A stretch of DNA of 7,794 nucleotides from Actinomycetes bacterium (GTDB taxonomy: Bacteria > Actinomycetota > Actinomycetes > Mycobacteriales > Micromonosporaceae), in contig JAEZGP010000242.1 of NCBI GenBank assembly GCA_023437285.1, positions 1-7,794 of the forward strand, read 5' to 3'. This document shows positions 1-5,664 of this stretch, one piece after another. Made by a program: the position numbers and the translations under genes. The notes beneath the pieces were generated by a model. That model saw only the letters and a program-made list of their open reading frames with translations. It was not told the origin of the DNA and searched no databases. Every line of letters begins with the position of its first letter. Position 1 is the first letter of the stretch.

Positions 1-631
1 CCTCGTAGCCGTACGCGCGAATGATCCGGGGATCTTCGGAGAAGCTCTCGTACGTACGCCCCCAGCGGTCGTCTTTGACCACGGCGAGGGTCGGCGCGAA
101 CGCCCACTCCTGGCCGGTGGCGCGCCCCTGCTTGGCGGTGGCCGCCGCGATGTCCCGTACCAGACAGGGGTCGCCGGCGGCGCCGAGGCCGATGTTGTGC
201 GGGAAGATCGTCGCGCCGTACACGTTGTTGTTGCCGTGCACGGCGTCGAGCCCGTAGATGATCGGGATGGCCAGCGGCGTGGTGAGCGCGGTGCGCTGGA
301 ACCCGTCGTACATGTCGGCCCAGCCCGTGGCCGAGTTGTTGCCCGGCGCCTCACCGCCGCCCGACAACAGCGAACCCAACCGGTACGTCGCGATATCCTG
401 CTGGCTGACCAGCGCGTTCTTCGACGCCTGCGTCATCTGCCCGATCTTGTCGTCGAGGCTCATGCGCCCCAACAGGTCGGCCACCCGGGCACTCACGGAC
501 TGCGCCGGGTCCTGATAGGGCAGTCCAGCGGCGGCGTCCGCGGGCCGCGCGACAATCACCGCGAGTGCCGCGGCGGCAGCGGCGCTCACGGCGGCCAAAC
601 CGGCGAGTACGCGTCGAGACGAAGTCAGCAC
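1..631 (-). CDS. Secreted glycoside hydrolase family 3 (beta-glucosidase / exo-beta-glucan glucohydrolase type), N-terminal part
   Basis: The gene starts at GTG 631 and runs off the left edge, leaving 210 codons. Residues 1-34 form a signal peptide: an SRRVLA stretch (Tat-like twin arginine), an Ala/Val-rich core, and a likely cleavage after ADA (residues 31-33). The mature N-terminus begins LPYQDPAQSV and continues with LLGRMSLDDKIGQMTQ (53-68), the usual opening of the GH3 barrel. GLDAVHGNNNVYGATIFPHN (127-146) and DDRWGRTYESFSEDP (187-201) closely match barley exoglucanase ExoI-type enzymes. D129 corresponds to the substrate-binding aspartate, and the RWGR region contributes another sugar contact. 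In this family the enzyme removes terminal glucose from beta-glucans or cello-oligosaccharides outside the cell. The nucleophile Asp lies further on and is not in the window, so activity cannot be judged. The start is supported by an AAGGAG ribosome site 7 nt upstream. The family call is very sure; the exact linkage specificity is not. Confidence 0.95.
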   Translation of the reverse strand, partial: MLTSSRRVLAGLAAVSAAAAAALAVIVARPADAAAGLPYQDPAQSVSARVADLLGRMSLDDKIGQMTQASKNALVSQQDIATYRLGSLLSGGGEAPGNNSATGWADMYDGFQRTALTTPLAIPIIYGLDAVHGNNNVYGATIFPHNIGLGAAGDPCLVRDIAAATAKQGRATGQEWAFAPTLAVVKDDRWGRTYESFSEDPRIIRAYGYE

Positions 632-638
632 GCCCGAA

Positions 639-644
639 CTCCTT
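639..644 (-). promoter_or_regulatory. Ribosome binding site of the GH3 gene
   Basis: AAGGAG on the minus strand lies 7 nt before GTG 631. It is the best Shine-Dalgarno match in this region and fixes the GTG as the start ahead of the signal peptide. Confidence 0.85.
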
Positions 645-665
645 AACCGAAGGTGAGCCCGGGAC

Positions 666-677
666 GGTGGGCCCACC
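666..677. promoter_or_regulatory. 12-bp perfect palindrome, possible operator of the GH3 gene
   Basis: GGTGGGCCCACC is a perfect inverted repeat with no spacer. It sits 22 nt upstream of the GH3 ribosome site, at or just below the transcription start predicted from the promoter-like pair at 682-710. Actinobacterial glucan-use genes are often repressed by LacI-family proteins that bind short G/C palindromes near the start. The sequence here is not the known CebR site, so assigning a regulator would be a guess. Confidence 0.35.
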
Positions 678-681
678 TGCG

Positions 682-710
682 ACGTAACCAGCCCTTTCCC
701 ACCCCGTCAA
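682..710 (-). promoter_or_regulatory. Candidate promoter of the GH3 gene
   Basis: Minus-strand TTGACG (710-705) resembles the -35 consensus. It is followed after 17 nt by TTACGT (687-682), a weak -10. Transcription would start near 675, giving a leader of about 45 nt with the AAGGAG site. The -35 is good. The -10 lacks the conserved A at position 2, so confidence is limited. Confidence 0.35.
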
Positions 711-823
711 CCAACCGCCATCAATACCTGAGCAACCCTCACACGATCCGCGCTGGCCGCCGCCCGCCCCGCCACCACCCAGGACCCCACCGAACATGGA
801 AACTTCCCCACCTGCGGCCACCT

Positions 824-972
824 CACCGAATCTCGGGGCCGACCGGCCCACCTCACCGGATCTTGGCGCCGACCGGCCCCACCCCACCGGATCTCGGGGC
901 CGACCGGCCCCCACCCCACCGGATCTTGGCGGATAACGCGCGCCTTCCCGGTCGCCTCACCGGATCTTGGGG
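824..972. repeat. Degenerate tandem array, period about 30-32 bp, five units
   Basis: The core CACCGRATCT begins at 824, 854, 885, 917 and 958, giving spacings of 30, 31, 32 and 41 bp. The first three units continue as YGGSGCCGACCGGCCC, which itself contains a dyad (GGGGCCG-AC-CGGCCCC, perfect in unit three). The last two units keep only the CACCGGATCTTGG part. The array lies in the gene-free divergent region between the GH3 and AbiEi-like genes. The short ORFs across it (Arg/Pro/Ser/Gly-rich, repetitive) look like by-products of the repeat. It could be an intergenic REP-like element, a cluster of protein-binding sites, or a decayed array. Whether it is dispersed in the genome cannot be told from one window. 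Confidence 0.8.
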
Positions 973-1010
973 GCAAACCCCACTTATAAGTCGGATTTGG
1001 CCCCAAGATC
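963..1010. repeat. 48-bp near-perfect palindrome (head-to-head repeat units)
   Basis: The left half (963-986) and the reverse complement of the right half (987-1010) agree at 21 of 24 positions. The outer arms GATCTTGGGG / CCCCAAGATC match perfectly over 10 bp. The centre is the 8-bp palindrome CTTATAAG. The three mismatches are at arm positions 11, 16 and 19. The left arm is the last unit of the neighbouring tandem array, so the palindrome looks like two array units facing each other. It could extrude as a cruciform, fold as a long RNA hairpin, or act as a large operator. The AT-rich centre stands out in this GC-rich DNA and doubles as a -10-like element. Confidence 0.85.
985..990 (+). promoter_or_regulatory. 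Candidate -10 element (TATAAG) of the AbiEi-like gene
   Basis: TATAAG matches the -10 consensus at five of six positions and lies about 60 nt upstream of the chosen start. I see no -35 at the normal distance. Because CTTATAAG is self-complementary, the element reads the same on the minus strand. It may be only the centre of the palindrome. Confidence 0.3.
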
Positions 1011-1030
1011 TGCCGAACAGGGATCCGCAG

Positions 1031-1039
1031 TTGTCCACA
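1031..1039 (+). promoter_or_regulatory. Single DnaA-box-like site TTGTCCACA
   Basis: The nine bases are identical to the preferred actinobacterial (Streptomyces) DnaA box. Only one exact copy is seen here, between the palindrome and the start of the AbiEi-like gene, so this is not an origin. It could be a DnaA regulatory or titration site, or chance. Confidence 0.35.
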
Positions 1040-1050
1040 GGGGGTAGTTG

Positions 1051-1992
1051 GTGGGGCACGGATCGGGGACAGTGCCGGGTGTGGTGGACCTGGACGAATT
1101 ACTGAAGCGGCAGAGCGGAGTGATCAGCGTCCGGCAGGCGCTTCGATATGTGACCGAAGGCGTGATCGAAAGTCGGCTGCGGCATGGACGGTGGCTGCGC
1201 CCGCACCGGGGCGTCCTGGTGACGCACACCGGCGAGGTCACCCCCAGACAACGGCTGTGGATCGCGTCGCTGGCCGTGGGCGGTGACGAGCCGGCGCCCC
1301 TTGCCGGGCTGACCGCCCTGGTGGCGCACGGGTTGGAGTGGTACCAGCCGCCCACGATCTCCGTGCTGTTGCCCGCGGGAAAGCAGAACCGCCGGCCGCC
1401 GAAGGGGGTGACCGTGCGGCGGACCACCACGCTCGGGCCGCGCGACGTGTTCGCGCGGTCACGGCCGCCCCGGACCCGGCCGCCGCGGTCGGTCGTGGAC
1501 GCGGCCGCGTGGGCGCGCAGCGACCGGGAGGCGCGGGGCATCATCGCTACCGCGTTCCAGCAGGGATTCGTACGGCTCGGCGACGTGCTCGACGCGGTCG
1601 CCCGGCAGCCGCGCGCACGACGACGTACGCTCACCGCCGCCACCGCCCGCGACGCGGCCGGCGGGGCCACGTCGCTCGGCGAACTGGACCTGCTGGACGT
1701 CATCCGGCGGGGCGGGCTGCCCGTACCGACGTTCCAGCACGGCCGCCGCGACGCCGACGGCCGGCAGCGCTACCTCGACGCCTACTACGAGGAGTACCAA
1801 CTGCACCTGGAGATCGACGGTGCGCAGCACGACAATCCCACGCGGGCGTGGGAGGACATGGCACGGCACAACGCGCTCTGGCGGCCGGGCGATCGCGTGC
1901 TGCGGTTCCCCGCCTGGCTCGTGCGCGACCGGCCCGAGGTGGTGTTGGCCCAGCTACGGGCAGCGCTCCGCCAAGCGGGCTGGCGCGGGTAG
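1051..1992 (+). CDS. AbiEi-like winged-helix protein with DUF559/Vsr-type nuclease-fold C-terminus
   Basis: About 313 residues in two parts. Residues 13-60 look like the winged-helix domain of the type IV antitoxin AbiEi group: DLDELLKRQSGVISVRQAL, then RLRHGRWLRPHRGVLV. The C-terminal part from about 205 resembles DUF559/Vsr-like restriction-endonuclease folds: an acidic lead-in (SLGELDLL), LDAYY (Asp near 242), then HLEIDGAQH (252-260) in the D...ExD spacing of that fold, RHNALW, and VLRFPAW. Such proteins are common single genes in actinobacteria, and their activity is mostly untested. No AbiEii nucleotidyltransferase toxin is adjacent. The next gene is convergent and Hsp70-like, so this looks like an orphan rather than a toxin-antitoxin pair. 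GTG 1051 is chosen for an AGGGGG 6 nt upstream. TTG 1048 is too close to that site. GTG 1072, 1081 or 1084 are alternatives, and 1081 would fit the domain start better. The last 14 or so codons lie in a tandem repeat. Confidence 0.8.
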   Translation: MGHGSGTVPGVVDLDELLKRQSGVISVRQALRYVTEGVIESRLRHGRWLRPHRGVLVTHTGEVTPRQRLWIASLAVGGDEPAPLAGLTALVAHGLEWYQPPTISVLLPAGKQNRRPPKGVTVRRTTTLGPRDVFARSRPPRTRPPRSVVDAAAWARSDREARGIIATAFQQGFVRLGDVLDAVARQPRARRRTLTAATARDAAGGATSLGELDLLDVIRRGGLPVPTFQHGRRDADGRQRYLDAYYEEYQLHLEIDGAQHDNPTRAWEDMARHNALWRPGDRVLRFPAWLVRDRPEVVLAQLRAALRQAGWRG

Positions 1993-2051
1993 CGGCGCGC
2001 TCCGCCAAGCGGGCTGACCCAGCTACGCGGCGCGCTCCGCGTGGCCGAGCG
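1949..2051. repeat. Three-unit tandem repeat of about 34 bp across the AbiEi-like gene end and convergent gap
   Basis: A perfect 20-bp match (GCGCTCCGCCAAGCGGGCTG) occurs at 1963-1982 and 1997-2016, 34 bp apart. CCCAGCTACG occurs at 1949 and again at 2018, followed in both by a GCGCTCCG-type core. The pattern is three degenerate copies at 1949-1982, 1983-2016 and 2018-2051. The first copy encodes the protein C-terminus, the TAG stop (1990-1992) is in the second, and the third is non-coding. No convincing hairpin with a T-run is present in 1993-2074, so I do not call a terminator. Confidence 0.75.
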
Positions 2052-2074
2052 GGACGGCGGCGGCGGAGGCCGGG

Positions 2075-3412
2075 TTAGTGGCGGGCCAGGGCCAGCCAGT
2101 CGGTGGCGTCGACGTCCCGGCCGGGCTGCACCAGGAAGCGGTCGATCATCCCGGGTGCCGCCGCGGTGAGGTCCCACAGGGCGCCGTTGGGCAGGCGTAC
2201 CCGGGCCAGGCGGCTGCCCTCGGCGTACGTCTCGCCGGGCAGTACGTGCCAGCGCAGCAGGCGGCCGGAGCCGCCGGGGATCGGGAACGCCAGCGGGACC
2301 GTACGGGCCGGAATGCGCGCGGCCTGGATGACGCGCGAGCCGCTGCGCTGCAACCAGCGGGCGGCCCCCCGGACGACGGCCAGGTCGGGCTCGGGGATGC
2401 GGCGCAGGGGGCGGCCCAGCTCTCGTTCCAGCCGCTCGGCGATGATCGGCATGCGGGAGCTGCCGCCGGCCAGCAGCACCGAGGACACCTCGCTCAGCGG
2501 TACGCCCAGCCTGGCCAGCAGGTCGGTGCAGCAGGCGATGGTACGGCCGATGTGCGGTGCGGTCAGGTGGGCGAACTCGGGCCTGGCCAGCTGGTACATC
2601 GGGGTGTTGGGCATGAGGAAGTCCTGCGCCACCGGCACGTCGGTGAGCTGGTGCTTGATGCGCTGGGCGAAATCGGCGATGGCCATGCTCAGCCGCAGCG
2701 ACGCCGGGGCGGACGGGGTGGCGGCCATGGAGTTGCGCAGCGGGGTGAGCCACTGGTCGCTCTCGTGACGGATGCGGCTGGACAGCAGCGCGTCGATGTC
2801 GCGGCCGCCGCAGTCGTCGAGGGCGGCGTGGCCGAGCACCTCGTGCCAGGTCTCGCCGAGCCGGACCAGCGCCGCGTCGAACGTGCCGCCGCCCAGGTCA
2901 TACACGAGGACCAGTTCGCCGCCGTGCTGCCCGCTGTCGGAGGCGAACGCCGCGGCGGCGGGCTCGGGCACCAGTTCGACGGCCACGAAACCGGCGGCCT
3001 CGGCCGCGGCGGTCATGCGCGCGCGGCGCGGGTCGCCGTGGACGTAGCTGGCGGGCACGGTGAGCACGGCCCGGTCGATGACGGCGCCGAGCTGGCGCTG
3101 AGCCTCCGCCTTGAGGGCGGACAGCACGGTAACGACCAGCTCGCTGGGGCGAAACCAGCGGTGCCCGAGCAGGACCGGGGTGTCCACGGCGAGGCCCCGC
3201 TTGAACTCCGCCCAGTACGTGGTGGGGTCGGTGCGCTTGCGCCGGTCGGCGAGCGTACCGACGAGCAGTTGCTGGCCATCCCAGCAGACCGCCGAGGGCC
3301 ACAGGAAGCCGCCGCTGGCCGGCTCGGTGACCAGCCAGGCGTCGTCGTCCACGACGACCGAGGCGGCCGAGGTGGTCGTACCGAAGTCGATGACGAGGAT
3401 CGGGGCGTTCAT
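2075..3412 (-). CDS. Hsp70-family ATPase with intact nucleotide site and lipoyl-like C-terminal domain
   Basis: 445 residues with an actin/Hsp70 nucleotide-binding domain at about 4-358: phosphate loop 1 VIDFGTTTSAA (7-17), EFKRGL with K71 at the place of the DnaK catalytic lysine, TVPASY (118-123), PEPAAAAF (149-156), phosphate loop 2 VYDLGGGTFDAAL (170-182), GGRDID (202-207) and adenosine motif LLAGGSSRMPII (313-324). All expected ATPase residues are present. The usual DnaK substrate-binding beta-domain and lid are absent, and the protein is far shorter than DnaK (about 610-640). Residues 372-443 instead follow the lipoyl-domain pattern: RLLRWHVLPGE, then G-x-x-L, TAAAPGMI and LVQPG, but with Gly at the lipoyl-lysine position. 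It is cytoplasmic, with no signal or membrane segment. It is second in the operon: ATG 3412 is 3 nt after the stop of the upstream paralogue, with a GGGAG ribosome site inside that gene's end. Function is unknown; an ATP-dependent chaperone or switch partner of the upstream protein is inference. Confidence 0.9.
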   Translation of the reverse strand: MNAPILVIDFGTTTSAASVVVDDDAWLVTEPASGGFLWPSAVCWDGQQLLVGTLADRRKRTDPTTYWAEFKRGLAVDTPVLLGHRWFRPSELVVTVLSALKAEAQRQLGAVIDRAVLTVPASYVHGDPRRARMTAAAEAAGFVAVELVPEPAAAAFASDSGQHGGELVLVYDLGGGTFDAALVRLGETWHEVLGHAALDDCGGRDIDALLSSRIRHESDQWLTPLRNSMAATPSAPASLRLSMAIADFAQRIKHQLTDVPVAQDFLMPNTPMYQLARPEFAHLTAPHIGRTIACCTDLLARLGVPLSEVSSVLLAGGSSRMPIIAERLERELGRPLRRIPEPDLAVVRGAARWLQRSGSRVIQAARIPARTVPLAFPIPGGSGRLLRWHVLPGETYAEGSRLARVRLPNGALWDLTAAAPGMIDRFLVQPGRDVDATDWLALARH

Positions 3413-3415
3413 CGG

Positions 3416-5461
3416 TCAGATCTCCCAGACATCCACCCGACTCCGTTCGCCGAGATCCCAGCTGGCCAGCAGGTGGCGGCCGTCCGCGCTGAAGGCCGTC
3501 CGGACCGCCCGCGCCTGTGGCTGCGCCGTGCGGAACAGCTCCCGGTCGGTGGTGGCCTCGCGCAGCGTCACGATGCCGTTGTCGCCGATCGCGCGCAGGC
3601 GCCCGTCCGGGCTGTCCACTTTGACGGCGAAGCCGTCGCGCATGCTGCGCGCGTGGAAGCCGGGGTGACGGCGCTGCCAGTCCGAGTCGGTCAGCTTCTC
3701 GATCCGGGCGCCGGTCCGCAGGTCCCACATCGTTGTGACCGTGCGCTGGTAGCGACCCGCGGAGACCTTGCCCTGGCCCTCGGCCGTCAGCCGCCACAGC
3801 GCCTCGTTGACCAGGACCTTGTGCGGGCCGCCGCCGTCCTGGAAGCGGCTCAGCGACCGGCCGGACTCGACGTCCCAGGTCGAGAACCGCCCCTCGTCGT
3901 CCCACACGACGAGGGCCAGCCGCCCGTCCGGGCCGACGTACGCGCGGCCCTGGTACGGCCGGCCGTCGCCCGGCTCGGGACGGAACCGGCCGGTCTCGGC
4001 GCCGTCCGCGATCTGATGGAACCGGAGTTCGCCGGTGGTCTCGACACACTCCACGAGGACGCGTCCGTCGGGGCTGAGCAGCCACGCGCCGGCCGCCGAC
4101 AGCTCGTACGCCTTGGCGGGTGGGTCGTCGGCGAGCGCGGCGCTGGACTTGGACGCGGCGGCGACCAGCGTCGTCTCCACCACCTGGCCGGTGCGTACGC
4201 GCTGGTCGAGCAGGGTGCCCTCGTGTACGGCGGTGAGGTCGAAGACCCGGTCGTCGAGCGTGCCGATCTGGGCCAGCCGCGCACCGGCCGGGTACGCCTC
4301 GCCTTCGGCGACGAGCCAGCGCAGCAGCCGTGCCCGCCCGCCCGGGATCTCCCACGCGAGCGGCTCGACCCGCCATTTGGGCAGCTCGGCGGGGACGACG
4401 CGGGCGGCGGCCGACATGGCCCACGTGGCCGCGCCGCGCACGACGGCCAGTTCGGGCTCGACGGGGCAGCGCACCGGGAGGGACAGCGCACTGTGGAGGA
4501 ACGGGGCGACGACGGGCATCCGGGCGGCGCCGCCCACCGCGATCACGCCGGCGAGCTCCTCCTGGGCCACGCCGGCCCGGGAGACGAGGGCTCGGCAGGT
4601 GGTGATGATCCAACGCAGGCTGGGGTCGACAACGGCCTCCAGCCAGCCGCGGTTGAGCCGGAACGGCGGGGCCAGCGGGGTGAGGTGGTCCTCCACCTCG
4701 ACGGAGTCGCTGAGCTGGTGTTTGAGGCGCCGGACGAAGTCCACGGCCTCGTAGTACGCGCGCAGGCCGGCGTCGCCCTCGGCGCGCAGCAGCGGCTCGA
4801 GCCACGCCTGCCCGTCCACGCGCAGCCCGTTGATGAGGTGGGCGTCGAGTTCCCGCCCGGCCGCCGAGGTCTCCGACTCCAGCGGGATCACCTCGTCGCC
4901 CTGGCGTCGCGCGAGCGTCACGCACCACGTGCTGCCGAGATCGCAGACGAAGACGAGGGCGCCGTCGGGCACGACGGCCGCGCTCTCCGGATCGAGTACG
5001 GCGCACACCGCGTCGGTCACGAGTTCCACGTCGCGGAAGCCGGCCTCCTCGCCGATGGCGATGAGCTGCTCGCGCCGCGGGTCGGGCACCTGGTAGCCGG
5101 CCGGCACGGTGAGCGTAAGTCGGTCGACCTGCCCGCCGTAGAACCGCTCGGCGTCACCTTTGATCGCGACCAGGTACGCGACGAGCGCCTCCCTGCCGGT
5201 GATCTCCAGGTCGCCGAGCCAGATGGAGGCGTCGGCGTCGACCGCGCGGCGCGGCCCGTCCACGTACCGGCGCGGCAGCGACCGCTTGCGCCGCTCGGCG
5301 ACCGTACCGATGACAAAGCCGTCGCCGTCGAGGCATACGGACGACGGCCACCTGGCCTGTCCGCTCGCCGGTTCCTTGACCAGTCGTACCTGGTTACCGA
5401 GGACCAGCGCCGCTGCCGTCCCGGAGGTACCGAAGTCGACAACCAAGATGGGCTCAGTCAT
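3416..5461 (-). CDS. Degenerate Hsp70-like protein with lipoyl-like domain and WD40-like C-terminal repeats
   Basis: 681 residues from ATG 5461. The N-terminal 350 residues are a paralogue of the downstream Hsp70 gene and share PILVxDFGT, the ADRRKR/AERRKR motif, TVPAxY, KHQLxD and the adenosine motif VIAVGGAARMPVV (306-318). The catalytic features have changed. Phosphate loop 2 reads VCDLGSTW (172-179) instead of DLGGGTFD, loop 1 is DFGTSG, the lysine of the FKRG motif aligns with Arg (near 71), and the PEP glutamate aligns with Asp (near 150). ATP hydrolysis is therefore doubtful. Residues about 367-436 form a lipoyl-like segment (RLLRWLVAEGEAY, then FDLTAVHEG). Residues about 453-681 contain WD40-like blades: LSPDGRVLV, VGPDGRLALVVWDDEG with FSTWDVESG, TTMWDLRTG, DSPDGRLRAIG, and SADGRHLLASWD with VDVWEI. 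That is fewer blades than a full seven-blade propeller. It is first in the operon. A GTG at 5467 is also in frame but overlaps the ribosome site. Confidence 0.88.
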   Translation of the reverse strand: MTEPILVVDFGTSGTAAALVLGNQVRLVKEPASGQARWPSSVCLDGDGFVIGTVAERRKRSLPRRYVDGPRRAVDADASIWLGDLEITGREALVAYLVAIKGDAERFYGGQVDRLTLTVPAGYQVPDPRREQLIAIGEEAGFRDVELVTDAVCAVLDPESAAVVPDGALVFVCDLGSTWCVTLARRQGDEVIPLESETSAAGRELDAHLINGLRVDGQAWLEPLLRAEGDAGLRAYYEAVDFVRRLKHQLSDSVEVEDHLTPLAPPFRLNRGWLEAVVDPSLRWIITTCRALVSRAGVAQEELAGVIAVGGAARMPVVAPFLHSALSLPVRCPVEPELAVVRGAATWAMSAAARVVPAELPKWRVEPLAWEIPGGRARLLRWLVAEGEAYPAGARLAQIGTLDDRVFDLTAVHEGTLLDQRVRTGQVVETTLVAAASKSSAALADDPPAKAYELSAAGAWLLSPDGRVLVECVETTGELRFHQIADGAETGRFRPEPGDGRPYQGRAYVGPDGRLALVVWDDEGRFSTWDVESGRSLSRFQDGGGPHKVLVNEALWRLTAEGQGKVSAGRYQRTVTTMWDLRTGARIEKLTDSDWQRRHPGFHARSMRDGFAVKVDSPDGRLRAIGDNGIVTLREATTDRELFRTAQPQARAVRTAFSADGRHLLASWDLGERSRVDVWEI
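3422..3426 (-). promoter_or_regulatory. Ribosome binding site of the intact Hsp70 gene, inside the upstream gene
   Basis: Minus-strand GGGAG lies 9 nt before ATG 3412, within the last codons of the WD40-bearing paralogue. With only 3 nt between stop and start, the two genes are likely translationally coupled and made in related amounts. Confidence 0.65.
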
Positions 5462-5466
5462 CGCCA

Positions 5467-5472
5467 CCTCCC
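5467..5472 (-). promoter_or_regulatory. Ribosome binding site that fixes ATG 5461 as start
   Basis: Minus-strand GGGAGG ends 5 nt before ATG 5461. The longer in-frame GTG (5467-5465) shares a base with this site and cannot use it, so ATG 5461 is preferred. Confidence 0.7.
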
Positions 5473-5512
5473 GTCGCCGTCACCCCCAGAGTGTTCCGTG
5501 GCGAGCGGGTGG

Positions 5513-5542
5513 CGTCTACCTGTGTTAACAGGCACGCAACAA
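5513..5542 (-). promoter_or_regulatory. Candidate promoter of the Hsp70-like operon
   Basis: Minus-strand TTGTTG (5542-5537) and TAGACG (5518-5513) are separated by 18 nt and would give a leader of about 45 nt before ATG 5461. TAGACG fits the loose actinobacterial -10 only in part. The 8-bp palindrome TGTTAACA (5523-5530) falls between the two hexamers and could be an operator half or chance. Confidence 0.3.
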
Positions 5543-5582
5543 CATCGCACAAGTCGAAACGGACCGATGCCGGTACCGCTAC

Positions 5583-5608
5583 GTTGGGCGATCACATCAT
5601 CACCCAAC
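5583..5608. promoter_or_regulatory. 26-bp dyad in the divergent region between the Hsp70 operon and the kinase
   Basis: GTTGGG (5583-5588) pairs with CCCAAC (5603-5608), and inside it GAT (5590-5592) pairs with ATC (5599-5601). Nine of ten arm positions match around a 6-nt centre (CACATC). It lies about 40 bp upstream of the operon's candidate promoter and 60-95 bp before the possible kinase starts. It is therefore placed to serve as a shared operator, though a protein partner is unknown. Confidence 0.45.
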
Positions 5609-5664
5609 CGTCCACAGTCACCTGTTCGACATCTTCGGATGACCCATCGCTGCCCCGCTGTCCG

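Noticed and set aside
824..972. CRISPR array
   Set aside because: Units are degenerate and directly abutting with no unique spacers between exact repeats, and there are no cas genes in the window.
1031..1039. Replication origin
   Set aside because: Only one exact DnaA box is present. A similar CCGTCCACA at 5608-5616 matches just seven of nine bases, and there is no cluster or dnaA/dnaN context.
351..1105. Several small frames across the intergenic repeats (351-914 minus, 653-1105 plus, 707-1006 minus, 853-1059 minus)
   Set aside because: Their repetitive PRSGE/GWG or PPHRI translations come from the tandem repeat itself. They have no ribosome sites or known domains.
1048..1992. AbiE toxin-antitoxin pair
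   Set aside because: No AbiEii-like nucleotidyltransferase is adjacent, and the downstream neighbour is convergent and Hsp70-like.
1993..2074. Bidirectional terminator between convergent genes
   Set aside because: Only 4-5 bp stems such as CGCTC/GAGCG (2033-2051) are visible and there is no T-run. The repeat explains the sequence better.
1785..2753. 322-codon minus-strand frame across the AbiEi-like gene end and the Hsp70 gene
   Set aside because: Low-complexity Arg/Pro/Ala translation that overlaps two well-supported genes in other frames.
2898..5006. 702-codon minus-strand frame overlapping both Hsp70 genes
   Set aside because: It is a frame-shifted shadow of the Hsp70 frames, Arg/Pro/Ala-rich, with no motifs or ribosome site.
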